Source: Candidatus Limnocylindrales bacterium (GTDB lineage: Bacteria > Chloroflexota > Limnocylindria > Limnocylindrales > CSP1-4). Taken from it: DNA of 8,276 bases. The stretch is from positions 1-8,276 of the forward strand of contig JARLHH010000065.1 of the NCBI GenBank assembly GCA_031292335.1. Reading direction: 5' to 3'. Position numbers and translations under genes: made by a program. Below the pieces are notes generated by a model. That model had not been told where the DNA came from, ran no database searches, and saw only the letters and a list, made by a program, of their open reading frames with translations. Below are positions 5,702-8,276 of this stretch, one piece after another (position 1 is the first letter of the stretch; the number at the start of each line of letters is the position of its first letter).

Positions 5702-7210
5702 ATGGATGACAATCTCAGCCAGTTCTCTCCGCCCGAGGAGACCGCACCCACCTGGGAACCGGTCGCGCCCGCAACGTCGGCCGCACCCGAACGTCCGATG
5801 GAGACTGCGCCGAGCCAGACCCGCTTCACCAACAGCGGCGGGGCACCCGCACCCCGGGCGACGCGCCGGCGGGCCGTCGCAGGCATGGCGGCCGTCGCGA
5901 TCGCCGCGGCCGCGCTCGCATCCGGCGGCACGACCATCGCGCTCGTCGCATCGGGCGCCCTGGTTCGTCCCGCCGTTACCGTCGTGTCGGCGAACGCGCC
6001 GGCAAGTGTCGTCAGCTACGTGACGTCGGGGTCCTCCGGGACAGGCGCCACGGACGGCTCGTCGAATTCGGCGGCTGCCCAGACGAGCGGCAGCGTGGTC
6101 TCGGCGGCCGCGCGGGTCAGCCCGGCCGTCGTCACGATCATCACCTCCAGCGCCGCGGGCAGCACCGGCTCCGGCCAGATCCAGGATCCGTTCGGCCCGG
6201 GCTTCGACCCGTTCGGCCAGGGCAACGGCAACGGCAGCGGCAACGGCGGCGGGACGCAGGGCGGCGGGACGCAGGGCGGCAACGGATCCAATGGCTCGGG
6301 CACCCTCCCCGGCAGCGGGACCCAGGGCCAGTCGCTCTACGGCCTCCCCGCTGGCCAGACCCCGGTCAGCGTCGGCTCCGGGGTGATCTTCAACTCGAAC
6401 GGCTGGATCCTCACCAACCATCACGTCGTGTCCGAGTCCGGGACACTCACCGTCCAGCTCTCCGACGGCCGCTCGTTCCCGGCCACGGTCTACGGCACCG
6501 ACACGCTCACCGACCTCGCGATCGTCAAGATCGACGCGACGGGGCTCCCGACCGCCACGCTCGGCGACTCGTCGGCCCTCCAGCTCGGGCAGACCGTCAT
6601 CGCGGTCGGCGACCCGCTCGGCACGTACCCGGGCACGGTCACGGTGGGCGTCGTCTCCGGTGTGGACCGCTCCATCACGGACACGACCGGCAGCCTGGAT
6701 GACCTGATCCAGACGGACGCGGCCATCAATCCCGGCAACAGCGGCGGCCCCCTGGTCGCCACGAACGGCGCGGTGATCGGCATCGACACGGCCGTCGCCG
6801 GGTCGGCCCAGGGGATCGGCTTCGCGATCCCGATCAACGTGGCCATCCCGCTGACCCAGCAGGCGCTCGCCGGGCAGAAGCTGGCCCGGCCGTGGGTCGG
6901 CATCCAGTACCAGTCGCTCGACGCCGGCCTGGCCGCGCGGAACAACCTGTCCGTGAGCGAAGGTGCCTGGATCACGTCGGACGGAAGCGGCTCGGCCGTC
7001 CAGGCCGGCAGCCCGGCCGCGGCGGCGGGGCTCCGTGAGAACGACGTCATCATCGCCGTGGACGGGACGAAGGTGGACACGAACCACCCGCTCGTCGAGC
7101 TCCTCGCATCCCACGCCCCGGGCTCCACGGTCACCTTCACCGTGCGGCGCGGAACGACGGACCTGACCGTGCGGGTGACGCTCGCGACGCGTCCGGCGAC
7201 CACGAACTAG
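5702..7210 (+). CDS. Membrane-anchored S1C (DegP/HtrA-like) serine protease with one PDZ domain
   Basis: The 502-residue protein starts at the ATG at 5702, with AGAGGAA ending 11 bases upstream; an in-frame ATG at 5570 would translate through a GC palindrome and is rejected. Residues 1-56 are a cytoplasmic acidic/Pro-rich tail ending in RRR, and 57-88 are a membrane anchor. The trypsin-like domain runs from about 130 to 390, with catalytic H241 (LTNHHVV), D271 (TDLAIVKID) and S347 (INPGNSGGP), followed by GIGFAIP (371-377). A PDZ domain covers about 395-495 (SPAAAAGLRENDVIIAVDG). Such proteases degrade or refold damaged proteins outside the membrane, with the PDZ domain recognising substrates. 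Unusually, about 60 residues rich in Gly, Asn, Gln and Ser (about 160-218) are inserted between the first strand and GSGVIF. All key residues are present, so it should be active. It has its own upstream repeat and a strong terminator, so it is probably monocistronic. Confidence 0.96.
   Translation: MDDNLSQFSPPEETAPTWEPVAPATSAAPERPMETAPSQTRFTNSGGAPAPRATRRRAVAGMAAVAIAAAALASGGTTIALVASGALVRPAVTVVSANAPASVVSYVTSGSSGTGATDGSSNSAAAQTSGSVVSAAARVSPAVVTIITSSAAGSTGSGQIQDPFGPGFDPFGQGNGNGSGNGGGTQGGGTQGGNGSNGSGTLPGSGTQGQSLYGLPAGQTPVSVGSGVIFNSNGWILTNHHVVSESGTLTVQLSDGRSFPATVYGTDTLTDLAIVKIDATGLPTATLGDSSALQLGQTVIAVGDPLGTYPGTVTVGVVSGVDRSITDTTGSLDDLIQTDAAINPGNSGGPLVATNGAVIGIDTAVAGSAQGIGFAIPINVAIPLTQQALAGQKLARPWVGIQYQSLDAGLAARNNLSVSEGAWITSDGSGSAVQAGSPAAAAGLRENDVIIAVDGTKVDTNHPLVELLASHAPGSTVTFTVRRGTTDLTVRVTLATRPATTN
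6251..6280 (+). repeat. Perfect 15-base tandem duplication in the protease linker
   Basis: GGGACGCAGGGCGGC occurs twice in direct succession (6251-6265, 6266-6280), encoding two GTQGG units inside the Gly-rich linker of the S1C protease. It lies next to irregular GGCAACGGC repeats (from about 6220). Being in frame, gain or loss of units would only change linker length. Confidence 0.9.
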
Positions 7211-7222
7211 CGCTCCACCTCG

Positions 7223-7291
7223 GGGCCGGCTCGCCCCTCCGGGCCGGCCCGCTCTCCTCTCGAAGCCGGCCCCGTCCCCGGGGCCGGCTTC
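7223..7291 (+). terminator. Double hairpin terminator after the S1C protease gene
   Basis: The first stem is GGGCCGGC (7223-7230) with GCCGGCCC (7243-7250), eight pairs and a 12-base loop. The second is GAAGCCGGCCCC (7262-7273) with its exact reverse complement (7280-7291), 12 pairs around GTCCCC. The second hairpin ends in CTTC and has no longer T-run, the common form in GC-rich genomes. It begins 52 bases after the stop and about 95 bases before the next start, separating the two transcripts. Confidence 0.85.
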
Positions 7292-7385
7292 TACGTGCCT
7301 GCCCGCAATCCGATCTGCGCCGCTGCCCGAACAGGTGGGCAAGCCGGCCGCCAAGGGACCGGAAGACAGACAGGAGACACCCACG

Positions 7386-8276
7386 ATGTTCGAACGCATC
7401 CGCCGAGTGGCGACCGTCGCCGGCGCTGCCGCGATGCTGCTCGTCGTCGCCGGCAACGTTGCCGCGGCGAGCCCCGCGAAGCTGACCGCGGTCGTCGCGA
7501 CCGACGACACCGGCTCCCCGGCCGCCGGCATGGCCTGGATCCGTGTCCTGCACGCGTCGCCCGACGCTCCCGCCGTCGACGTCTACGTCGACGGCGCCAA
7601 GGCGATCACCGATCTCGCCTTCGGCTCGATCACCGACTACACGCCGGTCGCCGCCGGCAGCCATGCCATCAAGGTCTGCGCCACCGGCAGCACCACCGTG
7701 TGCCCCATCGACGTGCCCGCCCTCGCGGTCGCGGACGGCATGAAGTACACCATCGCCGCGACCGACGAGCTCGCCAAGATCACCGCCCAGGTGATCACGG
7801 ACGCGCCGTCGGCCACCCTGACCGACAGCGCCCAGGTCCGCGTCGTCCACTTCTCGGCCGATACGCCGGCCGTGGACGTCCTGACCGCCGATGGCGCATC
7901 CAAGCTCGTGACCAACGTCGCCTACCCGAACGCATCGAGCTACCTCTCGCTCCCGGCGAGCACCTACTCGGTGAAGGTCTGCGCCGCTCCGGGTGACACG
8001 GTCTGCCCGCTTGGACCGCTCTCCCTCACCGTCGCCAACGGCAAGGCCTACTCGGTCTTCGCGGTCGGCTCTCTGACGGCGCTCCTGGCTACGCCGGCGC
8101 CCTCTGCGACCCCGACCGCCTCCATGACCCCGCCGCCCACCAGCACGCTGGGCAGCACGGGCGACGCCTCGACCCCGGGCTCCGGCCTGGCGCTGGGGAT
8201 CCTCGCGCTCGCGTTCGTCTCCGTCCTGGGGATCGGCGTGGTCCGCCCCCTCGCAGCGCGCCGAGCACGCCGCTAG
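7386..8276 (+). CDS. Secreted protein with two DUF4397 repeats and a C-terminal membrane tail
   Basis: The 296-residue product starts at an ATG with AGGAG nine bases upstream; a GTG at 7335 in the same frame lacks a better site. Residues 1-28 are a signal peptide (basic FERIRR, a hydrophobic stretch, then AAA before S29). Two DUF4397 beta-domains follow: about 49-138, opening WIRVLHASPDAPAVDVYVDG, and about 149-235, opening QVRVVHFSADTPAVDVL. Each has a matching cysteine pair (C98/C106 and C199/C207, in VCATGSTTVCP and VCAAPGDTVCP), probably disulphide-bonded outside the cell. Residues 236-266 are a Pro/Ser/Thr spacer, 267-287 a membrane helix, and the end is basic (RPLAARRARR). DUF4397 proteins are extracellular or wall-associated and of unknown function. 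The tail resembles a sortase sorting signal but has no LPXTG, so it is most simply a membrane anchor. The stop codon TAG occupies 8274-8276. Confidence 0.93.
   Translation: MFERIRRVATVAGAAAMLLVVAGNVAAASPAKLTAVVATDDTGSPAAGMAWIRVLHASPDAPAVDVYVDGAKAITDLAFGSITDYTPVAAGSHAIKVCATGSTTVCPIDVPALAVADGMKYTIAATDELAKITAQVITDAPSATLTDSAQVRVVHFSADTPAVDVLTADGASKLVTNVAYPNASSYLSLPASTYSVKVCAAPGDTVCPLGPLSLTVANGKAYSVFAVGSLTALLATPAPSATPTASMTPPPTSTLGSTGDASTPGSGLALGILALAFVSVLGIGVVRPLAARRARR

Noticed and set aside
5627..7531. 634-codon frame antisense to the S1C protease
   Set aside because: It mirrors the protease gene and has Arg/Gly/Asp-rich composition with no domain; the plus strand encodes an intact catalytic triad.
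8150..8276. LPXTG sortase signal at the C-terminus of the DUF4397 protein
   Set aside because: The hydrophobic segment and basic end are present, but no LPXTG or close variant precedes them.
1..8276. Mobile element, phage, CRISPR or RNA gene
   Set aside because: No transposase, integrase, terminal repeats, spaced direct-repeat array, or tRNA/rRNA-like sequence was seen; base composition looks even throughout.

Overview
The window is very GC-rich, with codon third positions almost always G or C. It holds seven protein genes: three on the minus strand in the left half (1-4160) and four on the plus strand in the right half (4307-8276). I see no rRNA, tRNA, CRISPR array, transposase, integrase or phage gene. 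The mix of a fused molybdenum hydroxylase, an anchored YceI protein, a membrane-anchored trypsin-like S1C protease with a Gly-rich linker, and a tandem DUF4397 surface protein fits a free-living GC-rich bacterium of the Actinomycetota/Chloroflexota type. That placement is an inference from general resemblance, since the window has no phylogenetic marker.

Left half, minus strand, read from 4160 down to 1. First comes an 868-residue protein that joins a [2Fe-2S] electron-transfer subunit to a molybdopterin-binding catalytic subunit, resembling isoquinoline 1-oxidoreductase/nicotinate dehydrogenase (IorA-IorB) rather than CO dehydrogenase or FAD-containing xanthine dehydrogenase. After about 200 bases comes a DoxX-type membrane protein, then two strong GC hairpins. 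Last is the N-terminal part of a GntR regulator of the FadR/FCD type, cut by the window edge. The three could form a small oxidation locus (enzyme, membrane redox or accessory protein, regulator), but the gaps between them argue against a tight operon.

Right half, plus strand. A two-TM SHOCT-domain protein and a membrane-anchored YceI protein lie 25 bases apart and probably form an operon that ends in GC-rich hairpins. Next is a DegP/HtrA-like protease with an intact His-Asp-Ser triad and one PDZ domain, followed by a very strong hairpin terminator. Last is a secreted protein with two DUF4397 repeats and a C-terminal membrane tail, whose stop codon is the last base of the window. All four products have membrane segments or export signals, so this half looks like a cell-envelope cluster.

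The most interesting observation is regulatory. The leaders of the SHOCT-YceI pair (4249-4265) and of the protease gene (5627-5642) each carry two TCAG cores exactly 11 bases apart, with a similar 3' extension after the second copy. This is what a tandem OmpR/PhoB-family response-regulator site would look like, and it would tie the two units into one envelope-stress regulon. A separate nested inverted repeat lies directly upstream of the molybdenum hydroxylase start. I found no convincing wholly new multi-gene system.
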